Assembly: GCA_043762265.1 (NCBI GenBank)
Contig: JAYUMV010000380.1
Coordinates: 1-18,310 of the forward strand
Direction of reading: 5' to 3'
From: JANXLO01 sp043762265
GTDB lineage: Bacteria; Armatimonadota; Chthonomonadetes; Chthonomonadales; Chthonomonadaceae
DNA length: 18,310 nucleotides
The position numbers and the translations under genes are program-made. The notes beneath the pieces are model-generated. The model saw only the letters and a program-made list of their open reading frames with translations. It was not told where the DNA came from and searched no databases. Of this stretch, positions 7,537-15,340 are shown piece by piece (within the stretch, counting starts at the first letter, position 1; each line of letters starts with the position of its first letter).

Positions 7537-8751
7537 TTGATTACCGCCATCGTCACCAGTGACAACCATCTGGGGGCCTTCTATGCCCGCTTTCGTCCCG
7601 AACGCCTAGGTCAGCGCCGCCGCCGCTTGCAGGAAGGCTTCCAGCGCGTGGTCGATGCAGCGATCGAACGCCGTGTCGATCTGTTTCTACAAGCGGGCGA
7701 CCTATTTGATCGCCCTGATCCGCGCAATGCCGAGCGCCATTTTGTCGCTGGTCAGTTCAAACGGCTTCAGGAGGCAGGGATTCCTGTATTCGCCATTGCG
7801 GGGAACCACGACAGTCCGCGCAGTTTCGGATACGATGGCGGCGTGCTGCCGCAGGAAGAGATGCATGTTCTCGACGCGATCCACCTCTTCAAACAGACCG
7901 ACACATTCGGGATAAAGACGCTCATGATCGGTGGACAGCAGGTTGCAGTACGAGGGATGAGCAGCGATTTCAATCGCCCAGAGAAATCCTGTCCGCTCGA
8001 AGGCATGGGGATGCAGGCGCGTGCAGGCGATATCGATCTGACGCTGCTGCACTACAGCGTGGAGGAATGGGGCCTGCCCTTGGCACAGGAGCCATGCCTG
8101 TCGCTTGCCAACCTCGCAAAGCTGGAGACCGATGCCATCTGCGTGGGGCACCTGCACCGACGCAACGAAACCCGCCTGCCGCAGGGAGCCGTCCTGCTCA
8201 ATCCCGGTGCAACGGAGCATATCAACTTTGGTGAAGAGAATCTGCCCTGCGGTTACTGGCTTCTGCACTGTCAGCCGGGCCAGGTGCAGACCGAATATGT
8301 GCCGCTGCCGACCCAGCCCATGCGGACGCTGGAGCTAAATCTGACCGATCTGCCGCCGGTAGGAGAAGAGGCGGAGGATCCCCTGATGGAGATGCTGCTG
8401 GCCCGTGTCACAGAAACTTCACAGGCAGAACAGTTGCTGCGCGTTCGGCTGAACGGGCGACTCTCCCGCACGCGCTTCCAGAGCCTGGATCTGAGCCGCC
8501 TCTTGGCGCAGGGAAGCGCGGGGAACTTCCATTGCCAGCTCGAAACCAACGATCTCACCGTGTTCGATCCGATGGCGGAGTTGCGGATAGGTTTCGGCGT
8601 CAGTTTCGATGCGCGCGAAGAACTGCAGAACGTTGCGAAGGCGTTCGCCGCACAGGTTGCCGATAACGAGACCGAGAACGAAATCTGCACTCTGGCCGCC
8701 CGGCGCCTGGAAGCGGCCTATGAGCGTCTAACCGGCGGCGCACGTTCCTGA
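7537..8751 (+). CDS. Mre11/SbcD-type metallophosphoesterase nuclease
   Basis: A 404-aa nuclease of the Mre11/SbcD/YhaO calcineurin-like family, which with a Rad50-type ATPase cuts blocked or broken DNA ends. All phosphoesterase motifs are present: SDNHLG (D9, H11), AGDLFD (G54, D55), AGNHD (N90-H91-D92), LLHYS (H172) and GHLH (204-207). The C-terminal 150 residues would be the capping and Rad50-binding part (ending around LAARRLEAAYERL). The start is placed at TTG 7537 because it gives the family-typical N-terminus MITAIVTSDNHLG and has AGGAGAG upstream. The gene lies between herA (49 nt upstream) and the Rad50-like gene (12 nt downstream), so it is part of the same transcription unit. SbcD and YhaO are the closest bacterial relatives I can name. 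Confidence 0.9.
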   Translation: MITAIVTSDNHLGAFYARFRPERLGQRRRRLQEGFQRVVDAAIERRVDLFLQAGDLFDRPDPRNAERHFVAGQFKRLQEAGIPVFAIAGNHDSPRSFGYDGGVLPQEEMHVLDAIHLFKQTDTFGIKTLMIGGQQVAVRGMSSDFNRPEKSCPLEGMGMQARAGDIDLTLLHYSVEEWGLPLAQEPCLSLANLAKLETDAICVGHLHRRNETRLPQGAVLLNPGATEHINFGEENLPCGYWLLHCQPGQVQTEYVPLPTQPMRTLELNLTDLPPVGEEAEDPLMEMLLARVTETSQAEQLLRVRLNGRLSRTRFQSLDLSRLLAQGSAGNFHCQLETNDLTVFDPMAELRIGFGVSFDAREELQNVAKAFAAQVADNETENEICTLAARRLEAAYERLTGGARS

Positions 8752-8763
8752 AAGGAGACGATC

Positions 8764-11700
8764 ATGATTCTGCTCCACCGACTACGGACCCTGAATTTCA
8801 AACAACTTGTGGATGTAACGCTCATCTTTCCGAACAGCGGAACCGTGCTCATCGAAGGACATAATGAGGCGGGCAAGTCCTCCCTCTTCGAAGCCGTCTA
8901 TTTTGCGCTTTACGGGAAGCCTCTGATCAGCGACAGAGATTTCCGACTGGAACATCTGCGCACTTACGGTGCCGAGGAGCTTATGGTCGAACTGGATTTC
9001 ACCCTCGCGGGGCGACCTTACTCTGTCTCCCGTCGGCTCCGGGGACAGCAGCGCGCCTCTCTTACCTTGCAAAAAGAGGACGGCTCCACGGAGACGATCA
9101 ACACTCTAAGTGAGGTCAATAGACGTCTGGTGGAAGAGCTAGGCGTCACGGCGGAGAGCCTGCTTAACACCTGTTTCGTGGAGCAAAAGCGACTGGATCG
9201 CCTGGAAGGACAGGACGCCAAAGAGCGTCAGATCACCATCAATGAATTGCTGAACTTGCGGGTTCTTACACAGTTGCAAGCCGAGTTTCGCGTTCCCCGA
9301 GAAGATCTGGATTGCGTCCGGACGTTGAAAGGGCGCGTTGGAGTGGCGCAACTGGACGACAAACGCTCCCGTCTGGAAGTGGAAGTCCGGCGGAACCGCC
9401 TCTGCCTGCTCTATTCCCATTTGCGACAGAGTGAAGATCAGGGGACGCAGTGGAAGTGTGAGATCGAAACGGCACAGGCGCGCCAGAAAGTCATCGCCAT
9501 ACGGCGTGAACAGATCACGCACCTGTTTCAGGAGTGTGCCCGACTTCGAAGCGTCCTCGAAGCCCTGAGGAATGCTCTGCCGCTGCATGTTCGCAGTTGG
9601 CAGGAAGCAGAAACCCTCCTGGCGGCGGCGAATGCGCGTGTCGGTCAATTGCAAACCCTTGCCGTCACCCTGCCGCATCGCACCGAACAATGGGCTTCCT
9701 GGCAGACAATGGCGGAGTCGTTGACCGTTCTGGAAACGTGGGAAGCCGACTGCGCTGGATGGGAACGCAGCTTGGAGGCGAAACAGCAGGAGTTGAAGGG
9801 GTTCGACACGCTCCAGGCTGCATGGGAGGCCGGAGAGACACAACGCACAAACGGCAATCGGAGTCTGGTTCGTAGTCGGGAAACGCTGGCGACCGCCGAG
9901 CAGGAGTGGAACTTCCGACAGGCTGCCGAGCAGCGTTTCCAGCAGATGCGGACGCTGCTCGGTAAGATCGAAGCCTGCGAACAGGCGGTGAAAGCGCAAG
10001 AGGAGAGCGACAGACGTCTGAAGACCGCGCGCGTGGAAGCCGCTCGCCTGCCGGGACTTCGGAAACTTCGGGCGGATCTCGAAAATCTGGAGGCTCGACT
10101 GCGACAGCAAGACGACGATCAGCGCGAACAGGTTAGGGCACAAGCTACTCTGGAGGTCTTGCTCAAACAGCAGCGAGATCAGCTCGTGCGGCAGGATCGT
10201 ATCGACTTGCTGCTTGCCGACATGGAACGCCTGGAGCACGAGATGGAAGTAGCTACCGCAGCGGAACGGCAGGCCGCAGACTGTGTACGCGAGACCGAAG
10301 TTCGGACGGCGCTGGAAAACTGGGCCGAGGCCACCGAACGCGGTGCGGAATTCTCTCCGGAGACAACCGTCGAAGGAGGACTGGCTGTACGCATACGAGA
10401 GGCCAAAGCGGAAGGAGAAGCAGCGGCCCAGGCCGTCCGACAGGCGGCGAAGCGGCCTCTTCCCGGCTATGGTCTTCTGGCGCTGGGCGTGGTGGCAGGA
10501 GTTGCCGGAGCAGCGCTGGGGCAAATGCCGGTGGCGATTGTGTTGGCAGTCGTGTTTATCGCCCTCGGCTGCGCGTTGGCAGTGCGTGGGCACAAGACGA
10601 TCCGGACGGCACAGGTAAGAGCGACCTCGGCGCAAATGGCCTTCGCAACACTGGAAGGGGAACGAAAGAGCGCGGAAGCGCAGGCACAGTCCAACACGGA
10701 GCAGCAGCGTCTCTGGGCACAGCGAGAGAGTCAGGCCCGTGAGACTCTGAGCCGACTGGCAATACCGGTTCCTGCCACACCTGCCGCTGCTCGGGCCAAC
10801 GCCCGGATGCTCACCGCGCGGACTTCGACGGACGCGCAGACAGCTTATCGCGTTGCGACAGAAGAATCGTCGCGGCTTCGCAATGACCGCGAGATGGCGC
10901 GCCGGACAAAGGAGAGCGAGAACGCCTTGCTTCAGCAGGCCGATCCGGCAGCGCTGGCAGAACAGGTCGTTCAGGCGCAGGGGAAAGTGGATCGCCTGAA
11001 AGCGGCGCTCGCGACAGCCGACGCTTTGCCGCATTTCGCCAGGCAACTGGGTGTCGAGGCGAACATATCGACGATGCACCCCGCTCTGGACCAGGCCCGT
11101 ACAGTCGTTGCAGTCGCTGAGGCGCACGAGGCGTCTCTTCCCATCCTGGAAGCTGAATATGAAATAAAGCATGAGGACGTTCGGCAAGAGCAGGAACAGG
11201 GCAAGGCACAGGCAGAAGAGCTGGGCTTCTCGACTGCCGAACCGGCAGATTGGCGGGCGGCGGCGGAAGCCGAACGGGAGGAGCTGCGGCGTCAGAAAAC
11301 CCTCACGCCGAATACCCAGTTGGAAAGCGCAACCGATATAGCGCGGCAGGCAGTTGTGGCTGCGGAGAGACGATTGGCAGAGCTGGATACGGAACAGGCG
11401 CGACGTCAGGAAATATTGGTGGCGAAGCCACGCGCCGCGATCCTCATAGAGCAGGCCGTTCTGGAGCAGGCTCTGAGCGAGGTGAGACGGCAGATCGAAC
11501 CGCTCCGAAATCTGCGCCCGACTCTCGAGCAGGAGCGCCTTCCCTCCCAGGCACACGCGTTGAGCCTGCATCTTGCCACCTTGCGCGAAACGCTTCGGCG
11601 TGATACGGAGACAGCGGCGCAACTGCCGACAGCCCGGCAGGAACACGCACAGCTTCAGCATACTCTCGCGACGAAGCAGGCGGAGTTTCAACGCGCCTGG

Positions 11701-12675
11701 CAGGCAAGTCTGCCAACTCCTGCGCCCGATGCTGCTCTTGCGGCGCAGCAGGCGCTGCCCCGATGGCGAACGGAATTCGAACGCCAACTAGCGGAAAAGG
11801 ACGAACCCACCCTGCAAATGGAAGCGAAGGCGCTTCACGAGGAAGATACAGACCTGAACAGAGCGGTCGCCAAGTTACAGCACCGCTGGGAGGAGGCAAC
11901 CCAACAACAGCAAGCACTCCGGCAGGAGCTGGGCATGGGGGCCGATGAAACGCTCACATCGCTTCCCGAACGTTTGCCGGACCTGCGTCACGCCAGCGCA
12001 CACAGCCCAGACTCCTGGGAAGCGATGCTTGCCGACGCGAAAGCGACTCTGGCGGACAACTGCAGTCGGCGCCAGACACAGGCGCAAATCTATAGCGTTG
12101 GCGAGGAAGCGCTCGTTCTTTCGACCGAGACGAGCGCCTTGGCGACTGCGGAGCAGGAGATAGCCGTAAAAAAGCGCGCAGGAGAGATCATCGAAAAGAC
12201 CCGGCAGTCGCTGATTGGCCGTGTCATGCCGCTCACCATGCAGAACGTGGGGCAGTTGCTACCCTTGCTGACCGAAGGGCGGTATGGCGATGTGAAGTGG
12301 GACGAAGCCACCAGTTCACTGGAGGTCTACGATACGCGCTCCCGTACCTATCAGCGCAAACGTATCTTTTCTGGGGGAGCGCGGGATCAGATTTCGCTGG
12401 CCCTCCGCCTGGGCTTCGCCCTCGCGACCTTGCCTGGCGAACACAATATTCGTCCCGGCTGGCTTTTCCTCGACGAACCACTGAGCAGTTTCGACCGTGT
12501 CCGCACCCTGGCACTGGTGGATCTGCTGACAAAAGGACTGATCCGCCGCAAATTCGACCAGATTTTCCTTGTCTCGCACAGTGAAGCCTTCGACCCCTCC
12601 CTCTTCGACCACCGGATACGCATGGAATCCGGCGCCGTCATAGAAAGCAGCCTGCCAGCAGCACTTGCCGTCTGA
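8764..12675 (+). CDS. Rad50/SbcC/YhaN-type ATPase with a membrane hairpin in the coiled coil
   Basis: A 1303-aa SMC/Rad50-like ATPase, partner of the Mre11-type nuclease encoded 12 nt upstream. Walker A is GHNEAGKSS (32-40). The C-terminal lobe has the ABC signature SGGARDQ (1203-1209), Walker B LFLDEP (1234-1239), the D-loop and H-loop VSHS (H1272). Between them lie roughly 1000 residues of Gln/Glu/Arg/Ala-rich coiled coil. In the middle, where Rad50 has its CxxC zinc hook, there are instead two hydrophobic segments (about 569-586 and 588-607). They are flanked on both sides by basic residues (AAKRP before, RGHK after), as expected of a two-pass hairpin with both ends in the cytoplasm. No CxxC is seen anywhere in the coil. 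As I recall, Bacillus YhaN, partner of YhaO, has a similar central membrane segment. The start has AAAGGAG just upstream. The complex may act at the cell membrane. Confidence 0.88.
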   Translation: MILLHRLRTLNFKQLVDVTLIFPNSGTVLIEGHNEAGKSSLFEAVYFALYGKPLISDRDFRLEHLRTYGAEELMVELDFTLAGRPYSVSRRLRGQQRASLTLQKEDGSTETINTLSEVNRRLVEELGVTAESLLNTCFVEQKRLDRLEGQDAKERQITINELLNLRVLTQLQAEFRVPREDLDCVRTLKGRVGVAQLDDKRSRLEVEVRRNRLCLLYSHLRQSEDQGTQWKCEIETAQARQKVIAIRREQITHLFQECARLRSVLEALRNALPLHVRSWQEAETLLAAANARVGQLQTLAVTLPHRTEQWASWQTMAESLTVLETWEADCAGWERSLEAKQQELKGFDTLQAAWEAGETQRTNGNRSLVRSRETLATAEQEWNFRQAAEQRFQQMRTLLGKIEACEQAVKAQEESDRRLKTARVEAARLPGLRKLRADLENLEARLRQQDDDQREQVRAQATLEVLLKQQRDQLVRQDRIDLLLADMERLEHEMEVATAAERQAADCVRETEVRTALENWAEATERGAEFSPETTVEGGLAVRIREAKAEGEAAAQAVRQAAKRPLPGYGLLALGVVAGVAGAALGQMPVAIVLAVVFIALGCALAVRGHKTIRTAQVRATSAQMAFATLEGERKSAEAQAQSNTEQQRLWAQRESQARETLSRLAIPVPATPAAARANARMLTARTSTDAQTAYRVATEESSRLRNDREMARRTKESENALLQQADPAALAEQVVQAQGKVDRLKAALATADALPHFARQLGVEANISTMHPALDQARTVVAVAEAHEASLPILEAEYEIKHEDVRQEQEQGKAQAEELGFSTAEPADWRAAAEAEREELRRQKTLTPNTQLESATDIARQAVVAAERRLAELDTEQARRQEILVAKPRAAILIEQAVLEQALSEVRRQIEPLRNLRPTLEQERLPSQAHALSLHLATLRETLRRDTETAAQLPTARQEHAQLQHTLATKQAEFQRAWQASLPTPAPDAALAAQQALPRWRTEFERQLAEKDEPTLQMEAKALHEEDTDLNRAVAKLQHRWEEATQQQQALRQELGMGADETLTSLPERLPDLRHASAHSPDSWEAMLADAKATLADNCSRRQTQAQIYSVGEEALVLSTETSALATAEQEIAVKKRAGEIIEKTRQSLIGRVMPLTMQNVGQLLPLLTEGRYGDVKWDEATSSLEVYDTRSRTYQRKRIFSGGARDQISLALRLGFALATLPGEHNIRPGWLFLDEPLSSFDRVRTLALVDLLTKGLIRRKFDQIFLVSHSEAFDPSLFDHRIRMESGAVIESSLPAALAV

Positions 12676-12930
12676 AACAGGATTCCCAGCGTCGGGACGC
12701 GAATAGACATTGATCAGAGGAGGTGCGAACTCGTGTCCGACGCACTTACGAAATGGAACCGGATGCTCAGTCCGAAGGACTGCCCGGCGAAGCCGCGTAG
12801 CGAGGGATAACATCCCTTGCTTCTGACAGGTTAAACGTCAAAATGGACCACACCCATTTGAAGCGAGCAGTGACCAGATTGCAAAGAACCATCTTTAGAC
12901 GGTAATCAAACCTGATAAAAGGAGAGAAGT
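12676..12930. other. Intergenic region between the Rad50-like gene and the isomerase
   Basis: 255 bp with no gene. It holds a copy of the three-hairpin repeat (12768-12819), an inverted repeat AAATGG/CCATTT (12841-12859) and a weak possible promoter (TTGCAA 12879-12884, GGTAAT 12901-12906, spacing 16) for the isomerase. No clear T-tailed terminator closes the upstream operon. Confidence 0.45.
12768..12819 (+). repeat. Three-hairpin dispersed repeat, copy 1
   Basis: Three consecutive perfect or near-perfect hairpins: CAGTCC-GAA-GGACTG (12768-12782), CGGC-GAA-GCCG (12785-12795) and CGAGGGAT-AAC-ATCCCTTG (12801-12819, one G-U pair). The linkers are CC and CGTAG. Copy 2 at 17470-17522 has the same stems, lengths and linkers, with compensatory base changes. 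Selection appears to act on the structure rather than the sequence, so it may be a REP-like element or a structured RNA. The family is not one I can name. Confidence 0.7.
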
Positions 12931-13800
12931 TTGAAACTGGCCGCGTTCCCCAAATGCTATATGGACGCTCTCTGCGTGGACCATACAATGACCGTCTTCG
13001 ACTGGATCGCTCTGGCGCGCGAGTACCTGCCTTCCGTAGGCGTCACCGGATTGGAGATGTACTATGGGACGCTGCAAAGTTTTGAGCCAAGCTATCTGGC
13101 GGAGGTCAAGGCAGCGCATGCCGATGCGGGCTTCGCATGCCCCATGTTCTGCGCCTCACCCGATTTCACTTCGCCGGATGCAGCGCACCGGCAGCGAGAG
13201 ATAGCACGAGAGAAGGAGATGATCGCTGCGGCTGCGGCGCTCGGCGCAGGTTACTGTCGTGTATTGTCGGGGCAGCGCCGACCGGAGGTGAGTCGCGAAC
13301 AGGGTGTCCAGTGGGTGGTGGAGTGCATCACGGAGCTGCTGCCGTTCGCGGCCGATCATGGCGTAATCCTGATTATGGAGAACCATTTTAAGGACAACTA
13401 CTGGCAGTTTCCGGAGTTCGCGCAGAAGATGGACCTCTTTTGTGAGATCGTGGATCGAATCGAGAGCCCCTGGTTCGGCGTCAATTTCGACCCCTCAAAT
13501 ACGCTGCTCGCCAACGAAGATCCGCTCGTCTTACTGGAACGCGTCAAACATCGGGTCGTGACGATACACGCCTCCGACCGCCGGCCAAAACCCGGCGTGG
13601 AGATCGGGCCGGAAGGTATCACAGACTACACGCAACTGATCCACGGCGAGATCGGCACCGGCGTTATCGACTTCGAATCGATTTTCGCTATCCTGCATAC
13701 GGTCGGCTTCGACGGTTGGGTCAGCATCGAGGACGGCGTCAACGGCATCGAAGAACTTCAGCGCTCCGCCCGCTTCCTTCAGCCCTTTACGAACGTCTGA
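12931..13800 (+). CDS. Sugar phosphate isomerase/epimerase (AP endonuclease family 2-type TIM barrel)
   Basis: A 289-aa TIM-barrel protein of the xylose isomerase-like superfamily, whose members isomerise or epimerise sugars and related polyols with a bound divalent metal. Likely metal ligands sit at the usual strand ends: LIMENH (E150, with H152), VNFDPSN (D187), VTIHASD (H213) and VSIEDG (E267). GTGVIDF (242-248) is the typical 'G-x-G-x-x-x-F' loop before the last strands. It starts with TTG, supported by AAAGGAG 6 nt upstream (12918-12924). The exact substrate cannot be read from the sequence. It does not look like part of the nuclease cassette, since 255 bp and a repeat element separate them. 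Confidence 0.8.
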   Translation: MKLAAFPKCYMDALCVDHTMTVFDWIALAREYLPSVGVTGLEMYYGTLQSFEPSYLAEVKAAHADAGFACPMFCASPDFTSPDAAHRQREIAREKEMIAAAAALGAGYCRVLSGQRRPEVSREQGVQWVVECITELLPFAADHGVILIMENHFKDNYWQFPEFAQKMDLFCEIVDRIESPWFGVNFDPSNTLLANEDPLVLLERVKHRVVTIHASDRRPKPGVEIGPEGITDYTQLIHGEIGTGVIDFESIFAILHTVGFDGWVSIEDGVNGIEELQRSARFLQPFTNV

Positions 13801-13816
13801 AGGAACCTGAGAAGAA

Positions 13817-13836
13817 CCAGGAGGCGCGCCTCCTGG
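13817..13836. terminator. Perfect palindrome after the isomerase gene, possible terminator
   Basis: CCAGGAGGCGCGCCTCCTGG is a perfect 20-bp palindrome starting 16 nt after the stop codon. It would form a strong GC hairpin but has no T-tract after it, so it may be a factor-assisted terminator, an mRNA-stabilising end, or a protein-binding site. Confidence 0.45.
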
Positions 13837-13878
13837 GATGCGGCGTCTAATTCAGAAACCTGGAGGGCAAAATTGAGG

Positions 13879-13884
13879 TATACT
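13879..13884 (+). promoter_or_regulatory. Candidate -10 box for the small membrane protein gene
   Basis: TATACT matches the -10 consensus at 5 of 6 positions and lies 48 bp before ATG 13932. No good -35 is seen at the right distance. The hairpin GCCCG-GATT-CGGGC (13893-13906) would lie in the mRNA leader between this box and the ribosome site. Confidence 0.3.
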
Positions 13885-13931
13885 AAGTGGAAGCCCGGAT
13901 TCGGGCACTACTTCCTGGGGAAGGACTCGCT

Positions 13932-14192
13932 ATGCTGCGTTATCTGAATATGTTCGTGCTGATCGGAATCGCGTTGATCGCGGTCAGTGTCCTCGGTTTC
14001 GCAACCGGCGGGCGATTCCTTTATGAGCCTGGCCAGGACCAGACAAGTTACACCTCGCTGTTCTATCTGGGCGCGGGCGTGATGATGCTGGTCAACGGAT
14101 ATGTCTCCCTGAAAAATGCGCCCCCCGCGCCCGTGGCCTCTCCCCGTCCGAAACCTATCGCACCGACCGAAACCGAAGCCGGCGCCAATTAG
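13932..14192 (+). CDS. Small two-helix membrane protein of unknown function
   Basis: An 86-aa protein I do not recognise. Residues 5-27 (LNMFVLIGIALIAVSVLGFA) form one hydrophobic helix, and a second (about 42-58, SLFYLGAGVMMLVNGYV) follows a short polar loop. The cytoplasmic or external tail is rich in Pro and Ala (APPAPVASPRPKPIAP). The start at ATG 13932 is preferred over the in-frame GTG at 13887 because GGAAGGA (13919-13925) lies 6 nt upstream and the GTG start would add a stretch overlapping a candidate promoter and a leader hairpin. The gene stands alone between two hairpin-bounded gaps. Confidence 0.6.
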   Translation: MLRYLNMFVLIGIALIAVSVLGFATGGRFLYEPGQDQTSYTSLFYLGAGVMMLVNGYVSLKNAPPAPVASPRPKPIAPTETEAGAN

Positions 14193-14211
14193 AGACGTCC
14201 ACAAGTCCGAA

Positions 14212-14231
14212 GCCACACTCTGAAGCGTGGC
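14212..14231 (+). terminator. Hairpin after the small membrane protein gene
   Basis: GCCACAC and GCGTGGC pair with one mismatch across a 6-nt loop, 20 nt after the stop codon. No T-tract follows, so termination is only suggested. Confidence 0.4.
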
Positions 14232-14302
14232 CTCTATCCCCGTAAAATGAACAGCATTGTCTTCGCCTGAACCGGGCGAACATTGCAGGAGTGAACCGAT
14301 AA

Positions 14303-14641
14303 ATGCGTAAGCCGGATTTGGAAGTGAGAGAAGTCGTTTGCGCCGATACTGGCAAACCGATTGTCAAAATTCCGCTGTGGATGGCGGAGTTTACCTATTC
14401 GAAAGACCATAACCCGGAGGGTAAGGTCAAGTTCGTCAGCGATGAAGCTCGCCAGAAAAACCCCAACTCCGTGGGCCTGGGCGACATCGAGCCTCTGCGC
14501 CGCAGTTTCAATGCCTCCAACGATACCGATCCCCTGAAACTGATCGACTCGGTCGCGTTGGACGAAGTCGGCGACGATTTCGATGAGGCGGAAGTCGAGG
14601 TCGAAGTGGAAGACATCGTCGAAGAAGATCTGGAAGCCTGA
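14303..14641 (+). CDS. Conserved-looking hypothetical protein with acidic C-terminus
   Basis: A 112-aa soluble protein that I cannot place. The first half reads as a compact beta-rich domain (VVCADTGKPIVKIPLWMAEF, 11-30), and the end is a run of Asp/Glu alternating with Val (EVEVEVEDIVEEDLEA). There is a single cysteine, so no zinc ribbon is formed. The start ATG has AGGAG 11 nt upstream (14287-14291). It faces the riboflavin synthase gene across a strong shared hairpin. Coding is supported by the ribosome site, typical amino-acid composition and the well-placed terminator. Confidence 0.6.
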   Translation: MRKPDLEVREVVCADTGKPIVKIPLWMAEFTYSKDHNPEGKVKFVSDEARQKNPNSVGLGDIEPLRRSFNASNDTDPLKLIDSVALDEVGDDFDEAEVEVEVEDIVEEDLEA

Positions 14642-14662
14642 CCTACGCGGTCCGCCAGAGAT

Positions 14663-14712
14663 AGACAATAGGAAGCCCCAGAGCAATCATGCACTGGGGC
14701 TTCCGATTGTCT
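14663..14712. terminator. Bidirectional terminator between converging genes
   Basis: A long stem: AGACAAT and GGAAGCCCCAG (separated by one mismatch) pair with CTGGGGCTTCC and ATTGTCT around a 12-nt loop. It sits between the plus-strand 112-aa gene (ends 14641) and the minus-strand riboflavin synthase gene, whose stop codon begins at the next base. It can fold on either strand and serve both. There is no strong T-tract on either side. Confidence 0.75.
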
Positions 14713-15327
14713 TCATGCCACAGGGGAAGGGGTGCCTTCGCGCTCGGCCAGCAGACGCTCGATGTATTTGCCCAGGAGGTCGCACTCCAGATTGACGCGG
14801 TCGCCGATGGCACGGTCCCCGAGAGTAGTCACGGCGCGCGTGTGAGGAATGGTCCAGACCGTGAAGGAGGTCGGCAACGCCGAAGCGACCGTCAGGCTGA
14901 CGCCATCGACGGCCACGGAGCCTTTCTCTACAAAGTAACGGCGCAGTGAAACCGAGATCCCGATCTCCATGACCACCGCATTCTCGTCCGGCGTCAATGC
15001 CAGGACGGTCCCTACCCCGTCGATATGCCCCTGCACGAAGTGGCCTCCCAGACGCGCCCCGACCAGCAGCGAACGTTCAAGATTGACACGTTCGCCGGGA
15101 CAGAGCGCTCCCAGATTGGTGCGGATCAGCGTCTCCGGCACAGCGTCGAAAGTCAGGTGATCGCCCTCCTGCGCAATCACGGTCAGGCAACAGCCGTTGA
15201 CGGCGACACTGTCGCCAAGTTTAAGGCCCTCGTGCACCACCGGCGCACTCACCGTCAGCTTCGCCGACCGTTCTTCCAACTGGATCTCCACCACTCGTCC
15301 GGTCTCTTCCACGAGTCCTGTAAACAT
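14713..15327 (-). CDS. ribE: Riboflavin synthase, alpha chain
   Basis: A 204-aa enzyme that converts two molecules of 6,7-dimethyl-8-ribityllumazine into riboflavin and a pyrimidinedione, the last step of riboflavin synthesis, in the cytoplasm. The family's opening MFTGLVE is present, and the two lumazine-binding repeats are clear: VNGCCLTV in the first and VDGVSLTV in the second, with GGHFVQGHIDG between them and VNLERSL/VNLECDL at matching ends. The length is typical. AGGAG lies just upstream in the 13-nt gap after the beta-galactosidase gene, so the two are probably co-transcribed. No other rib gene and no FMN riboswitch is visible. In some species the gene is called ribC. Confidence 0.95.
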   Translation of the reverse strand: MFTGLVEETGRVVEIQLEERSAKLTVSAPVVHEGLKLGDSVAVNGCCLTVIAQEGDHLTFDAVPETLIRTNLGALCPGERVNLERSLLVGARLGGHFVQGHIDGVGTVLALTPDENAVVMEIGISVSLRRYFVEKGSVAVDGVSLTVASALPTSFTVWTIPHTRAVTTLGDRAIGDRVNLECDLLGKYIERLLAEREGTPSPVA

Positions 15328-15340
15328 CTCTTTCTCCTCT

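Noticed and set aside
9139..11787. Very long open frame (882 codons) on the minus strand opposite the Rad50-like gene
   Set aside because: It is a codon-bias shadow in a high-GC gene, has no recognisable motif, and the plus strand carries all ATPase motifs in one intact frame.
8764..12675. Zinc hook (CxxC) in the Rad50-like coiled coil
   Set aside because: Single cysteines occur (for example IEACEQA, ADCVRE) but no CxxC, and the middle is hydrophobic.
12676..12720. Intrinsic terminator after the Rad50-like gene (GCGT-CGGG-ACGC)
   Set aside because: It has only a 4-bp stem and no T-tract, too weak to call.
15328..15340. FMN riboswitch in front of riboflavin synthase
   Set aside because: Only 13 nt separate it from the upstream gene, leaving no room for an aptamer.
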